The notes under the pieces: model-generated
The model's database searches: none
Told to the model about the DNA's origin: nothing
What the model saw: the letters and a program-made list of their open reading frames with translations, nothing else
NCBI GenBank assembly: GCA_964442655.1
Contig: CAYTZM010000018.1
Location: 1 to 15,473, forward strand
Source: GCA-002727615 sp964442655
GTDB taxonomy: Bacteria; Pseudomonadota; Alphaproteobacteria; TMED109
Length of the DNA stretch: 15,473 nt
Direction: 5' to 3'
Part shown: positions 6,136-14,658 of the stretch, piece by piece
Position numbering within the stretch: the first letter of the stretch is position 1
Layout: each line of letters opens with the position of its first letter
Position numbers and translations under genes: made by a program

Positions 6136-7533
6136 AGTAAAACTTTATTTGATAAAATATGGGACAAACATATAGTAAATCAAAGACCGGATGGAAACAC
6201 ATTAATATATATTGATAGACATCTTGTTCATGAAGTAACTAGTCCACAAGCTTTTTCAGGTTTAAAAGAAAATAATAGAAAAATTAGAAGACCTGATCTG
6301 ACGCTGGCTGTAGCAGATCATAATGTTCCTACACAAAATAGATTAAAAGGAATTGATGATGAAGTTGCTAGAATACAAGTAGAAACTTTAGAAAAGAATG
6401 TTAAAGAATTTAATATTCCATATATACCTTTATTAGATATACGTCAGGGAATAGTTCATGTAATAGGACCGGAACAAGGATTTACTTTGCCAGGATGTAC
6501 ATTGGTATGTGGAGATAGTCATACTTCGACACATGGAGCTTTTGGTTCTTTGGCTTTTGGAATAGGCACTAGTGAAGTTGAACATGTTTTTGCTACACAA
6601 ACTTTGATTCAAAAAAAACCTAAAACTATGCTTATAAAGATGGAAGGAAATGTATCTAAAGGAGTTACAGCAAAAGATATAGCTTTGGCTATTATTAAAA
6701 AATTAGGGACATCTGGTGGTACAGGATATGTCTTAGAATATTTTGGTCAAGCTATTACAAGTTTGTCTATGGAAGGAAGAATGACATTATGTAATATGTC
6801 TATAGAAGCTGGAGCTAGGGCAGGTTTAATAGCACCAGACGAAAAAACATATAAATATTTAATAAATAAGCCTATGGTTCCAAAAGGAGAAGAATTTGAT
6901 AAATGTGTTGAAGAATGGAAAAAACTTCCGAGTGATAAAGACGCCATTTATGATAAAATAATTATTTTAGATTCTACAAATATAGAACCGCATGTAACTT
7001 GGGGGACAAGTCCAGAGGATGTATTGCCTATTAGCGGTATAATACCTGATCCTAAAAAAGTATCAAAAGATGATTTGCGAAATGCTATGGAAGATTCATT
7101 AGAATATATGGGTTTAAAACCTGGACAATCTATAAATGAAATTAAAATAGACAAGGTTTTTATTGGTTCTTGTACTAACAGTAGAATAGAAGATTTAAGA
7201 GAAGCTGCTGCAGTGGTAAGGGGAAAAAAAGTTGCAGATGGAGTCTATGCTATGGTTGTTCCAGGGTCAGGTTTAATTAAGATTCAGGCAGAACAAGAAG
7301 GAATAGCAGATATTTTAATTGAGGCAGGCTTTGATTGGAGAGAACCAGGATGTTCAATGTGTTTGGCAATGAATCCCGATAAATTATTGCCAAAGGAAAG
7401 ATGTGCATCAACTTCAAATAGAAATTTTAGAGGTAGACAAGGAAGAGAAGGTAGAACACATCTAGTAAGTCCTGCAATGGCAGCAGCAGCTGCTGTTACA
7501 GGACATTTTATTGATGTTAGAAAATTTAATTAA
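6133..7533 (+). CDS. leuC: 3-isopropylmalate dehydratase large subunit
   Basis: LeuC, with LeuD, isomerises 2-isopropylmalate to 3-isopropylmalate in leucine synthesis, using a 4Fe-4S cluster in the manner of aconitase. The 466 residues are the standard length. The cluster ligands are C347 (IGSCTNSR) and C407/C410 (GCSMC), the same numbering as in E. coli LeuC. Other hallmarks are VADHNVPT (60-67), VCGDSHTSTHGAFG (125-138) and the arginine-rich RNFRGRQGR near the C-terminus. The TTG start is described in the entry on its ribosome binding site. leuD begins 14 bases after the stop. There is no room upstream for a leucine-rich leader peptide attenuator; expression probably depends on read-through from rplS or a promoter I cannot identify. 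Confidence 0.97.
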   Translation: MSKTLFDKIWDKHIVNQRPDGNTLIYIDRHLVHEVTSPQAFSGLKENNRKIRRPDLTLAVADHNVPTQNRLKGIDDEVARIQVETLEKNVKEFNIPYIPLLDIRQGIVHVIGPEQGFTLPGCTLVCGDSHTSTHGAFGSLAFGIGTSEVEHVFATQTLIQKKPKTMLIKMEGNVSKGVTAKDIALAIIKKLGTSGGTGYVLEYFGQAITSLSMEGRMTLCNMSIEAGARAGLIAPDEKTYKYLINKPMVPKGEEFDKCVEEWKKLPSDKDAIYDKIIILDSTNIEPHVTWGTSPEDVLPISGIIPDPKKVSKDDLRNAMEDSLEYMGLKPGQSINEIKIDKVFIGSCTNSRIEDLREAAAVVRGKKVADGVYAMVVPGSGLIKIQAEQEGIADILIEAGFDWREPGCSMCLAMNPDKLLPKERCASTSNRNFRGRQGREGRTHLVSPAMAAAAAVTGHFIDVRKFN

Positions 7534-7547
7534 GTAGGTAAATAATA

Positions 7548-8168
7548 ATGGAATCTTTTAAATATTTAAATGGCATAGTTGCTTCTATTCCACAAGTTAA
7601 TATAGATACTGACGCGATAATACCTAAACAATTTTTAAAAACAATAGAGAGATCAGGTTTAGGTAAACATCTGTTTTATGAAAAAAGATATGATAAAGAT
7701 GGAAAATTAAATAAAGATTTTATATTAAATAAAGCTCCATGGATTAAGTCGTCTGTTTTAGTAGCAGGGGATAATTTTGGCTGTGGCTCTAGTAGAGAAC
7801 ATGCTCCTTGGGCTTTATTGGATTTTGGTATAAAATGTATTATCTCTACTTCATTTGCAGATATTTTTTATAATAATTGTTTTAAAAATGGTGTTCTTCC
7901 AATAGTTGTTGATGAAAAAGTAAGAAATGAAATTACTTTATATGCTTCTGAAGGAGCAGAAATATCTATTAATTTAGAAGAACAAAATATAATCATAGAA
8001 AATAAGATTTATAATTTTGATATAGAACCTTTTAGAAAGGAATGTTTGTTAAAAGGTTTAGATGATATAGGTTTGACTTTAGAAAATGAAAATTTAATAG
8101 AAAGGTATGAGAATGAATTTAATAAGAAAATATGGAATATTCCTAATAAAATAGAATTAGAGGAGTAG
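7548..8168 (+). CDS. leuD: 3-isopropylmalate dehydratase small subunit
   Basis: LeuD is the swivel-domain partner of LeuC. The 206 residues match the usual size of the long (Proteobacterial) form. Diagnostic segments are NIDTDAIIPKQFLK (18-31) and the substrate-binding loop GCGSSREHAPWAL (78-90), followed by DIFYNNCFKNGVLP. The ATG follows a moderate TAGGT ribosome site at the end of leuC. The last codons of this gene contain GAGGAG, which serves as the ribosome site of leuB, four bases further on, so the two are probably translated together. Confidence 0.97.
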   Translation: MESFKYLNGIVASIPQVNIDTDAIIPKQFLKTIERSGLGKHLFYEKRYDKDGKLNKDFILNKAPWIKSSVLVAGDNFGCGSSREHAPWALLDFGIKCIISTSFADIFYNNCFKNGVLPIVVDEKVRNEITLYASEGAEISINLEEQNIIIENKIYNFDIEPFRKECLLKGLDDIGLTLENENLIERYENEFNKKIWNIPNKIELEE

Positions 8169-8172
8169 TATT

Positions 8173-9285
8173 ATGGCTAGTAACAGAAAAGTTTTAATGC
8201 TTCCAGGTGATGGAATTGGTCCTGAGGTGATGAAGGAAACTAGAAGAGTTATTGATTGGTTTGACAAACGTTTAGCAGTTGATTTTGATATAGAAGAAGA
8301 TTTAGTGGGGGGAGCATCTTATGATATTCATAAAACACCTATTACTGATAAAGTAATTGATAAAGCTATGAATGTAGATGCAGTTTTATTTGGGGCAGTA
8401 GGCGGGCCAAATTATGATAAATTACCTTTTTCTCAAAAACCTGAACGAAGCTTATTGAGATTAAGAAAAGATTTAGGTTTATATGCAAATTTAAGACCTG
8501 CTAAAGTTTTTGATTCTTTAGCTGATGCATCGACCTTAAAAAAAGATATTGTATCTGGTTTAGATATTATGATTTTAAGAGAGTTGACAGGAGGTATTTA
8601 TTTTGGTGAACCAAGAGGTGTGGAAACTTTATCTGATGGAACTAAAAAAGGAATAAATACTGAGGTGTATTTTACGAACGAGATAAGAAGAGTTGGTGAA
8701 GTTGCTTTTGAATTAGCTTCAAAAAGAAATAATTTAGTACATTCAGTAGAGAAAGCTAATGTAATGGAGAGTGGTTTACTTTGGAGAGAGGAAATTGAAA
8801 AACTTTATGAAGAAAAGTTCTCTAATATGAAGTTGGAACATATGTATGCGGATAATTGTGCTATGCAATTAGTTAGAGATCCTCATCAATTTGATGTTAT
8901 AGTTACAACAAATTTATTTGGAGATTTGTTATCAGATATATCAGCACAGTTAACTGGGTCGTTGGGTATGTTACCTTCTGCATCTTTAGGAGATTTAGGA
9001 GAAGATGGAATAAGAAAATCTTTATATGAGCCAATACACGGTAGTGCGCCAGATATATCAGGACAAGGTAAAGCAAATCCAATTGCAATGATTTTATCAT
9101 TTTCTATGATGTTAAGATATTCTTTAAATAGAGCTGAGGATGCTGATCTAGTTGAAAAAGCAATTAATAAAGTTTTAGAAGATGGATTACGAACTGCAGA
9201 TATTATGCAACCAGGAAAAGAATTAATTTCTACAGAAAAAATGGGTGAAGAAATATGCAATCGGTTAGATAAATTGGCCGTATAA
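8173..9285 (+). CDS. leuB: 3-isopropylmalate dehydrogenase
   Basis: LeuB is an NAD-dependent, Mg-requiring beta-decarboxylating dehydrogenase that turns 3-isopropylmalate into 2-ketoisocaproate, the last unique step before leucine. At 370 residues it has the normal length. Visible active-site residues are R98 and R108 (LRKDLGLYANLRP, 97-109), R136 in LRELTGG, Y143, K194 (VEKANVMESG) and the metal-binding acids D227, D251 and D255 (NLFGDLLSD). The NAD-binding end carries YEPIHGSAPDISGQG (285-299). The LLRLRK-type segment and the leuCD context argue against the related isocitrate and tartrate dehydrogenases. asd follows after 16 bases. Confidence 0.97.
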   Translation: MASNRKVLMLPGDGIGPEVMKETRRVIDWFDKRLAVDFDIEEDLVGGASYDIHKTPITDKVIDKAMNVDAVLFGAVGGPNYDKLPFSQKPERSLLRLRKDLGLYANLRPAKVFDSLADASTLKKDIVSGLDIMILRELTGGIYFGEPRGVETLSDGTKKGINTEVYFTNEIRRVGEVAFELASKRNNLVHSVEKANVMESGLLWREEIEKLYEEKFSNMKLEHMYADNCAMQLVRDPHQFDVIVTTNLFGDLLSDISAQLTGSLGMLPSASLGDLGEDGIRKSLYEPIHGSAPDISGQGKANPIAMILSFSMMLRYSLNRAEDADLVEKAINKVLEDGLRTADIMQPGKELISTEKMGEEICNRLDKLAV

Positions 9286-9301
9286 ATATTAGGAGAAAAT
9301 T

Positions 9302-10315
9302 ATGAGTTATAATATAGCTGTTTTAGGTGCGACGGGTGCAGTAGGTCATGAAATATTGAATATTTTGGCCGAGAGAAATTTTCCTATTAAAAATATTTAT
9401 GCACTAGCTTCTAAAAATTCTGCTGGTAAAGAAGTTAGTTTTGGAGAAAAAGTTTTGAAAATACAGGATGTTGAGAAATTCGATTTTGAACATGCCAACA
9501 TAGCTTTATTTTCTGCTGGCTCAGAAGTATCTAAACATTGGGCACCAATTGCTGGAGATAAAGGTTGTGTTGTGATAGATAATACGTCTTGTTTTAGAAT
9601 GGATCCTAACGTTCCTTTAATTATACCGGAAGTTAATCCAGAAGCGATAGATGGCTTTAGGAATAAGAATATTATTGCTAATCCTAATTGTTCAACTATA
9701 CAAATGGTGGTAGCATTAAAACCTTTACATGATTTGTTTACTATTAAGCGAGTTGTAGTTTCCACATATCAGTCAGTATCTGGAGCAGGTAAGTTGGCTA
9801 TGGACGAACTTTGGAATCAAACAAGAAAAATGTTTTTTAATGAAAATATTAAACCAGAGAATTTTAATAAAAGAATAGCTTTTAATGTTATTCCGCAGAT
9901 AGATAAGTTTTTGGAGGATGGATCTACAAAAGAAGAAAAGAAAATGGTAGATGAAACAAAAAAAATATTAGATCATACAATAGATGTAAATGCTACTTGT
10001 GTTAGGGTTCCTGTATTTATAGGACATTCTGAGGCGGTAAATGTGGAATTTGAATCAAATATAAATATAGAAGAAATTAGAGAATCTCTTAAAAATGCTT
10101 CTGGTATTTCTTTAATAGATGATATTGAAAATGATACATATATTACTCCGATTGAATGTGTTTCTGATTTCTCTGTTTTTATTTCTAGACTTAGAATAGA
10201 TAGTACTGTTCCTAATGGAATTAATATGTGGGTAGTTTCTGATAATTTAAGAAAAGGAGCTGCATTAAATTCAATTCAAATAGCGGAGGAATTATTAAAT
10301 AGAAAATTTATTTAA
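9302..10315 (+). CDS. asd: Aspartate-semialdehyde dehydrogenase
   Basis: Asd reduces aspartyl phosphate with NADPH to aspartate semialdehyde, the branch point to lysine/diaminopimelate, threonine and methionine; it thus supplies the pathway in which DapF acts. The 337 residues begin with the Rossmann motif GATGAVGHEIL (9-19). The catalytic cysteine is C130 (NPNCSTIQ), with Q157 in TYQSVSGAG and R235/H242 in VRVPVFIGHSEA, spaced as in characterised enzymes. A ribosome site AGGAGA sits before the ATG. Asd next to leuB is a common alphaproteobacterial linkage. The last 21 bases (10295-10315) can form an A/T hairpin over the stop codon, without a T-tract. Confidence 0.97.
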   Translation: MSYNIAVLGATGAVGHEILNILAERNFPIKNIYALASKNSAGKEVSFGEKVLKIQDVEKFDFEHANIALFSAGSEVSKHWAPIAGDKGCVVIDNTSCFRMDPNVPLIIPEVNPEAIDGFRNKNIIANPNCSTIQMVVALKPLHDLFTIKRVVVSTYQSVSGAGKLAMDELWNQTRKMFFNENIKPENFNKRIAFNVIPQIDKFLEDGSTKEEKKMVDETKKILDHTIDVNATCVRVPVFIGHSEAVNVEFESNINIEEIRESLKNASGISLIDDIENDTYITPIECVSDFSVFISRLRIDSTVPNGINMWVVSDNLRKGAALNSIQIAEELLNRKFI

Positions 10316-10333
10316 TAGGGGAAATTCTATAAA

Positions 10334-10729
10334 ATGATCAAGAAAGAAAATAATAGACCATTATCACCTCATTTGCAGATTTATAAACCTCAAATTACAT
10401 CTATACTTTCTATATCTCATAGAATATCCGGTATATTTTTGTCTTTAGGTTTATTTGTAATGTTTGGTTTTATAGCTTTTCTTGCATTAGGGAAAAATTA
10501 TTATGTAATTTGGCAGTGTTTTGCAAACTCTCTTATTGGAGAAGTGCTTTTTATGGGATGGATAATTGCTCTCTTTTTTCATATGTTAAATGGAATAAGG
10601 CATTTATTTTGGGATTATGGAATAGGTTTGTCTCTTAATGTTTCTAAATGGACTGGAATAATAGTCTGTATTTTAACTTTTGTATTATCAATTTTAATAG
10701 GTTTTAACTTTCTTGGACTATTAATATGA
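10334..10729 (+). CDS. sdhC: Succinate dehydrogenase cytochrome b556 subunit SdhC
   Basis: SdhC is a membrane anchor of respiratory complex II that binds haem b and quinone together with SdhD. The 131 residues have the family opening RPLSPHLQIYKP (8-19), then the quinone-site segment SISHRISG (26-33, with R30 matching Arg31 of E. coli), three hydrophobic helices (about 31-52, 67-86, 105-130) and the haem-ligand motif HMLNGIRH with H83 as probable axial ligand. The ATG lies 12 bases after a GGGG ribosome site. The stop overlaps the sdhD start (ATGA), so the two anchors are coupled. This is the first gene of a compact sdhCDAB set 18 bases after asd. Confidence 0.96.
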   Translation: MIKKENNRPLSPHLQIYKPQITSILSISHRISGIFLSLGLFVMFGFIAFLALGKNYYVIWQCFANSLIGEVLFMGWIIALFFHMLNGIRHLFWDYGIGLSLNVSKWTGIIVCILTFVLSILIGFNFLGLLI

Positions 10730-11055
10730 GAAGTCCATTAAGTCATTGGAGACTTCAACGATTTTCTGCAATATTATTGTTATTTATAACTATTTGGTTG
10801 GTTACTTCAATTGTATGTATTAAAGATAATACATATGATGAAACAGTTATGTGGATGAACTCTCCATTAAATGCTATAATTTTAATAGCTTTTTTTATTA
10901 TAAGTTTCTTACATGCAAGTTTAGGGTTAAAGGTTATTATTGAGGATTATATTTCAAATAGCGTAATTAGAAATAGATTGATTTTTATTATTAAAATTTT
11001 TAGCTGGATACTATCATTATTATCTATATTTTTTATTTTTATGATCGTATTTTAG
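10726..11055 (+). CDS. sdhD: Succinate dehydrogenase hydrophobic anchor SdhD
   Basis: SdhD completes the membrane part of complex II. It has 109 residues with three predicted membrane helices (about 12-31, 48-68 and 84-108). HWRLQRFSA (7-15) is the conserved N-terminal segment. HASLGLKVIIEDY (63-75) has H63 as probable second haem ligand and Y75 as the probable quinone-site tyrosine, with the same 12-residue spacing as His71/Tyr83 of E. coli SdhD. It starts inside the sdhC stop and ends 16 bases before sdhA. Sequence identity in this family is low, so position and motifs carry the assignment. Confidence 0.95.
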   Translation: MRSPLSHWRLQRFSAILLLFITIWLVTSIVCIKDNTYDETVMWMNSPLNAIILIAFFIISFLHASLGLKVIIEDYISNSVIRNRLIFIIKIFSWILSLLSIFFIFMIVF

Positions 11056-11071
11056 ATCAGGAGTGAAATAA

Positions 11072-12862
11072 ATGACACAAGCATATAACATTATAGACCA
11101 TACCTATGATGTGGTTGTGGTAGGTGCTGGAGGTGCTGGATTAAGAGCAACTCTAGGTTTAGCAGAAAAAGGGCTTAAAATAGCTTGTTTATCAAAAGTT
11201 TTTCCTACGCGTTCTCATACTGTTGCAGCTCAAGGTGGTATTAGCGCTGCTTTAGGAAATATGGGAAAAGATGATTGGCGCTGGCATATGTATGATACTG
11301 TAAAAGGAAGCGATTGGCTTGGTGATCAAGATGCGATTGAATATATGTGCAAAGAAGCAAGTGCAGCAGTAATAGAATTAGAAAAATATGGAGTACCATT
11401 TTCAAGAACTGAAGAAGGTAAAATTTATCAAAGACCTTTTGGGGGAATGACTACGGAATTTGGAGAAGGTTCTCAAGCTCATAGAACTTGTTCAGCGGCC
11501 GATAGAACTGGTCATGCTATATTACATACGTTATATCAACAAGCTTTAAGAAATAATGCAGAGTTCTTTATAGAATATTTTGCTCTTGATTTAATAATGG
11601 ATGAAGGAGTATGCAGAGGAGTTATAGCTTGGTGTCTTGAAGATGGAACTATTCATAGGTTTATGGCTCAAAATGTTGTCTTGGCTACAGGAGGGTATGG
11701 AAGAGTATATTTCTCGGCCACCTCTGCTCATATTTGCACAGGTGATGGGAATGCTATGGTATTAAGAGCAGGTTTACCGCTTCAGGATATGGAATTTGTT
11801 CAGTTTCATCCTACAGGAATATATGGAGCTGGTTGCTTAATTACGGAAGGAACAAGAGGAGAAGGAGGATATTTAACAAACAATTCTGGTGAAAGGTTTA
11901 TGGAGAGGTATGCCCCTCATGCTAAAGATTTGGCATCTAGAGACGTTGTATCTAGGGCTATGACAGTTGAAATTCACGAAGGAAGAGGTGTAGGAGAGGA
12001 GTCTGATCATATTTTTTTACATTTAGAACATCTTGATTTAAAGATTATAAATGAGAAGTTACCAGGCATTAAAGAAACAGCAAGAATTTTTGCAGGTGTT
12101 GATGTTACAAAAGAGCCAATTCCTGTACTTCCTACTTGCCATTATAATATGGGAGGTATTCCAGCAAAATATACAGGAGAAGTTATTGTAGGAAATAATA
12201 ATGGCACTACTAAATCAACGGTTCCCGGTTTATGTGCGGTAGGGGAAACAGCTTGTGTCTCTGTTCATGGAGCTAATAGGTTAGGTTCTAATTCATTGCT
12301 AGATTTAGTAGTATTTGGGAGAGCAACGGGTATGCACTTGGGTGATATTTTACAACCTGGAAAATCTCAAAAACCTATTTCAAAAAATCTAGGTGAAGAG
12401 ACTTTAGATAATTTTGATAAAATTAGATATTCAAAAGGAGATTCACGAACTTCACATATTAGATTAGAAATGCAAAGAGCAATGCAGGAAAATTGTGCAG
12501 TATTTAGAACAAGTAAAATTTTAGAAGAAGGTATGGGAAGAATTAATACTGCATGGGATGAGTTTAGAGATATTTCAGTAAAAGATAAATCATTGATTTG
12601 GAATACCGATTTATTAGAAACTTTAGAATTAAAAAATTTATTGGAACAAGCTTTAGTAACGATGGCATCAGCACAAACTAGAACAGAAAGTAGAGGAGCT
12701 CATGCTAGAGAGGATTTTCCAGAGAGGGATGATGAAAATTGGTTAGTACATAGTTTAGCATGGGAGAAAGATGGTAAAGTTAAAATGGGAACAAGTAGAG
12801 TAACATTAAACTCTTTGACAAATGATGTGCAGAGTTTTCCTCCTAAAGCAAGGGTGTATTAG
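11072..12862 (+). CDS. sdhA: Succinate dehydrogenase flavoprotein subunit SdhA
   Basis: SdhA oxidises succinate to fumarate with covalently bound FAD on the cytoplasmic face of complex II. The 596 residues show the FAD fold VVVGAGGAGLRA (15-26). The flavin-attachment histidine is H49 in TRSHTVAAQGG. Substrate-site segments are FHPTGIYGAG (245-254) and TEGTRGEGG (258-266), with the proton-shuttle arginine R290 in ASRDVVSRAM, then PTCHYNMGG (355-363) and RLGSNSLLDL (403-412). The C-terminal helical domain with TRTESRGAHAREDFPERDD is intact. The ribosome site is AGGAGTG. sdhB begins four bases after the stop. Confidence 0.98.
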   Translation: MTQAYNIIDHTYDVVVVGAGGAGLRATLGLAEKGLKIACLSKVFPTRSHTVAAQGGISAALGNMGKDDWRWHMYDTVKGSDWLGDQDAIEYMCKEASAAVIELEKYGVPFSRTEEGKIYQRPFGGMTTEFGEGSQAHRTCSAADRTGHAILHTLYQQALRNNAEFFIEYFALDLIMDEGVCRGVIAWCLEDGTIHRFMAQNVVLATGGYGRVYFSATSAHICTGDGNAMVLRAGLPLQDMEFVQFHPTGIYGAGCLITEGTRGEGGYLTNNSGERFMERYAPHAKDLASRDVVSRAMTVEIHEGRGVGEESDHIFLHLEHLDLKIINEKLPGIKETARIFAGVDVTKEPIPVLPTCHYNMGGIPAKYTGEVIVGNNNGTTKSTVPGLCAVGETACVSVHGANRLGSNSLLDLVVFGRATGMHLGDILQPGKSQKPISKNLGEETLDNFDKIRYSKGDSRTSHIRLEMQRAMQENCAVFRTSKILEEGMGRINTAWDEFRDISVKDKSLIWNTDLLETLELKNLLEQALVTMASAQTRTESRGAHAREDFPERDDENWLVHSLAWEKDGKVKMGTSRVTLNSLTNDVQSFPPKARVY

Positions 12863-12866
12863 TAAA

Positions 12867-13646
12867 ATGGCACAATTAACTCTTCCTAAAAATTCAAGAA
12901 TTGTTAAAGGAAATTTATTTTCTTTACGAGGAAATATATCCAAAAAAAAATTGTTTAAGATTTATAGGTATGATCCTGATTCTAAAAATTTACCCAGTAT
13001 AGATACTTATGAAATAGATCTTGATAAATGTGGTACAATGGTGCTTGATGCATTAATTTATATTAAAGATAGTGTCGATTCGACTTTAACATTCAGAAGG
13101 TCTTGTAGAGAAGGTGTTTGTGGTTCATGTTCTATGAATATAGATGGAACTAATACTCTTGCATGCACTAAAAATATTAATGATATCTCAGGAGAAGTAA
13201 AAATTTATCCGTTACCACATATGGAAGTAATAAAAGACTTGGTTACGGATCTTTCGAATGTTTATAAACAATATGCTTCGATTCAACCTTGGTTAAAAAG
13301 TAATAAAGTTACAGAAGATGGACTGGAAAGAAGACAATCTCCTAAAGAAAGAAAAGAATTAGATGGTGTATATGAATGTATTTTATGTTTTTGTTGTTCT
13401 GCTAGTTGTCCCTCTTATTGGTGGAATGGAGATAAATATTTAGGGCCTGCAGCTTTGTTACAAGCTTATAGGTGGATAGCAGATAGCAGGGATGAGGCAA
13501 AGAATGATAGGCTAGATGAATTAGAAGATTCTTTTAAATTGTACAGATGTCATACTATAATGAATTGCACAAATACTTGCCCAAAAGGGTTAAACCCTGC
13601 AAAAGCTATTTCTAAAATTAAATTGGCTATTTCTAAAAGAGCTTAA
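12867..13646 (+). CDS. sdhB: Succinate dehydrogenase iron-sulfur subunit SdhB
   Basis: SdhB passes electrons from FAD to quinone through three clusters. With the start chosen here it has 259 residues and the usual alphaproteobacterial opening MAQLTLPKNS. A longer frame from ATG 12822 would overlap sdhA by 41 bases and add 15 residues unlike the family, so I reject it. The 2Fe-2S ligands are C80, C85, C88 and C100 (CREGVCGSC...LAC). The 4Fe-4S ligands are C171, C174, C177 and C238, and the 3Fe-4S ligands C181, C228 and C234 (CILCFCCSASCPSYWW and CHTIMNCTNTCPKG). All expected ligands are present. A modest ribosome site, AAGGGTG, overlaps the end of sdhA. Confidence 0.97.
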   Translation: MAQLTLPKNSRIVKGNLFSLRGNISKKKLFKIYRYDPDSKNLPSIDTYEIDLDKCGTMVLDALIYIKDSVDSTLTFRRSCREGVCGSCSMNIDGTNTLACTKNINDISGEVKIYPLPHMEVIKDLVTDLSNVYKQYASIQPWLKSNKVTEDGLERRQSPKERKELDGVYECILCFCCSASCPSYWWNGDKYLGPAALLQAYRWIADSRDEAKNDRLDELEDSFKLYRCHTIMNCTNTCPKGLNPAKAISKIKLAISKRA

Positions 13647-13677
13647 CATTATAGATTATATATTGTATTCATCATTT

Positions 13678-14604
13678 ATGTGGTTATATTTAATTTTGGG
13701 ATTAATTATTCTTGCTTTTTCTGGTGACATGCTGGTAAGAGGAAGTGTAGATTTATCAAAAATTTTAAAAGTTTCTCCATTTATTATTGCTGGTACGCTT
13801 GTAGCATTTGGTACTTCTATTCCGGAATTATTTGTTTCGGTTATGGCTAGTATTGAGGGTAGCCCAGAAGCCGCTATAGGAAATATTTTAGGTTCAAATT
13901 TTGCTAATGTATTTTTAGCCTTAGGAGCAGCTGCATTCATTAATGTAATTTTACCACCAAAAAATATGAACTATATAGATATTATAATATTATTAGTTTT
14001 TTCAATTGTATTTGCTTTTATATTATTAAATTTATCTTCCATTTCTATTTGGTTAGGTTTAGCACTTATTTTAACTTTAATAATTTATCTTTTTTATACT
14101 ATAAAGAATAAAAGTATTAATGAAAATGAGGATTTAAGTTCTCATAATTTGAATGTTTCGAAGTCTATATTTATTTTTATTTTAGGTTTAGTAGGAATTT
14201 TATTTGGTTCAAAATTATTAGTTACTGGTTCTATAGATATTGCAAAATATTATGGTATTAGAGAAACTGTTATTGGAATAGTGATTTTAGCTTTAGGAAC
14301 TTCATTACCAGAAGTTGTAACTTCAATTGTAGCATCAATTAAAAAAGAATATAATATTGCTATAGGAAATATTGTAGGTTCTAGTATCTTTAATATATTG
14401 GCTATAGGAGGAAGTGTTTTATTAATAGCTGATAAATCTGATATTGAGATAACTTCAATAAGTGTATTTGATTTAATACCATTTTTGTTAGCTACAATTA
14501 TATTATTGTTATTCTATAAATTTAAATTTACTATTACTAAGCTTTATGGTTTTCTTCTTGTGATGTTTTATATAATCTGGATATCATTAATATTTTTATA
14601 TTAA
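13678..14604 (+). CDS. CaCA-family sodium/calcium (cation) exchanger, YrbG-like
   Basis: This is an inner-membrane protein of 308 residues with about ten hydrophobic helices and two inverted alpha repeats. Repeat 1 has GTSIPELFVSVMASI (45-59, acidic E50) and GNILGSNFANV (68-78). Repeat 2 has GTSLPEVVTSIVASI (207-221, E212) and GNIVGSSIFNI (230-240). These paired GTS-PE and GN-GS motifs define the calcium/cation antiporter superfamily; the ion specificity cannot be read from sequence. A polar loop near 143-162 separates the halves. I chose ATG 13678, which gives MWLYLILGL directly before the first helix; TTG at 13663 would add five residues. Neither has a clear ribosome site. It lies 31 bases after sdhB and is not an SDH component. 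Confidence 0.88.
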   Translation: MWLYLILGLIILAFSGDMLVRGSVDLSKILKVSPFIIAGTLVAFGTSIPELFVSVMASIEGSPEAAIGNILGSNFANVFLALGAAAFINVILPPKNMNYIDIIILLVFSIVFAFILLNLSSISIWLGLALILTLIIYLFYTIKNKSINENEDLSSHNLNVSKSIFIFILGLVGILFGSKLLVTGSIDIAKYYGIRETVIGIVILALGTSLPEVVTSIVASIKKEYNIAIGNIVGSSIFNILAIGGSVLLIADKSDIEITSISVFDLIPFLLATIILLLFYKFKFTITKLYGFLLVMFYIIWISLIFLY

Positions 14605-14658
14605 CTATCTTAAATAAATATATTATAAGTACCTACTATTAAAATTTTTGGAGATAAA

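Noticed and set aside
10295..10315. Nine-pair hairpin (A/T pairs plus one G-U) over the asd stop codon as a terminator
   Set aside because: It has no G-C pairs and no following T-tract; in DNA this AT-rich such inverted repeats arise by chance.
12822..12866. A 15-codon upstream extension of sdhB beginning at ATG 12822
   Set aside because: It overlaps the sdhA end by 41 bases and the added residues do not match SdhB; ATG 12867 gives the family N-terminus.
14605..14658. Terminator plus promoter between the exchanger gene and mmsA
   Set aside because: Only an isolated -10-like TATTATAAG can be seen; there is no -35 box of quality and no stem-loop with a T-tract.
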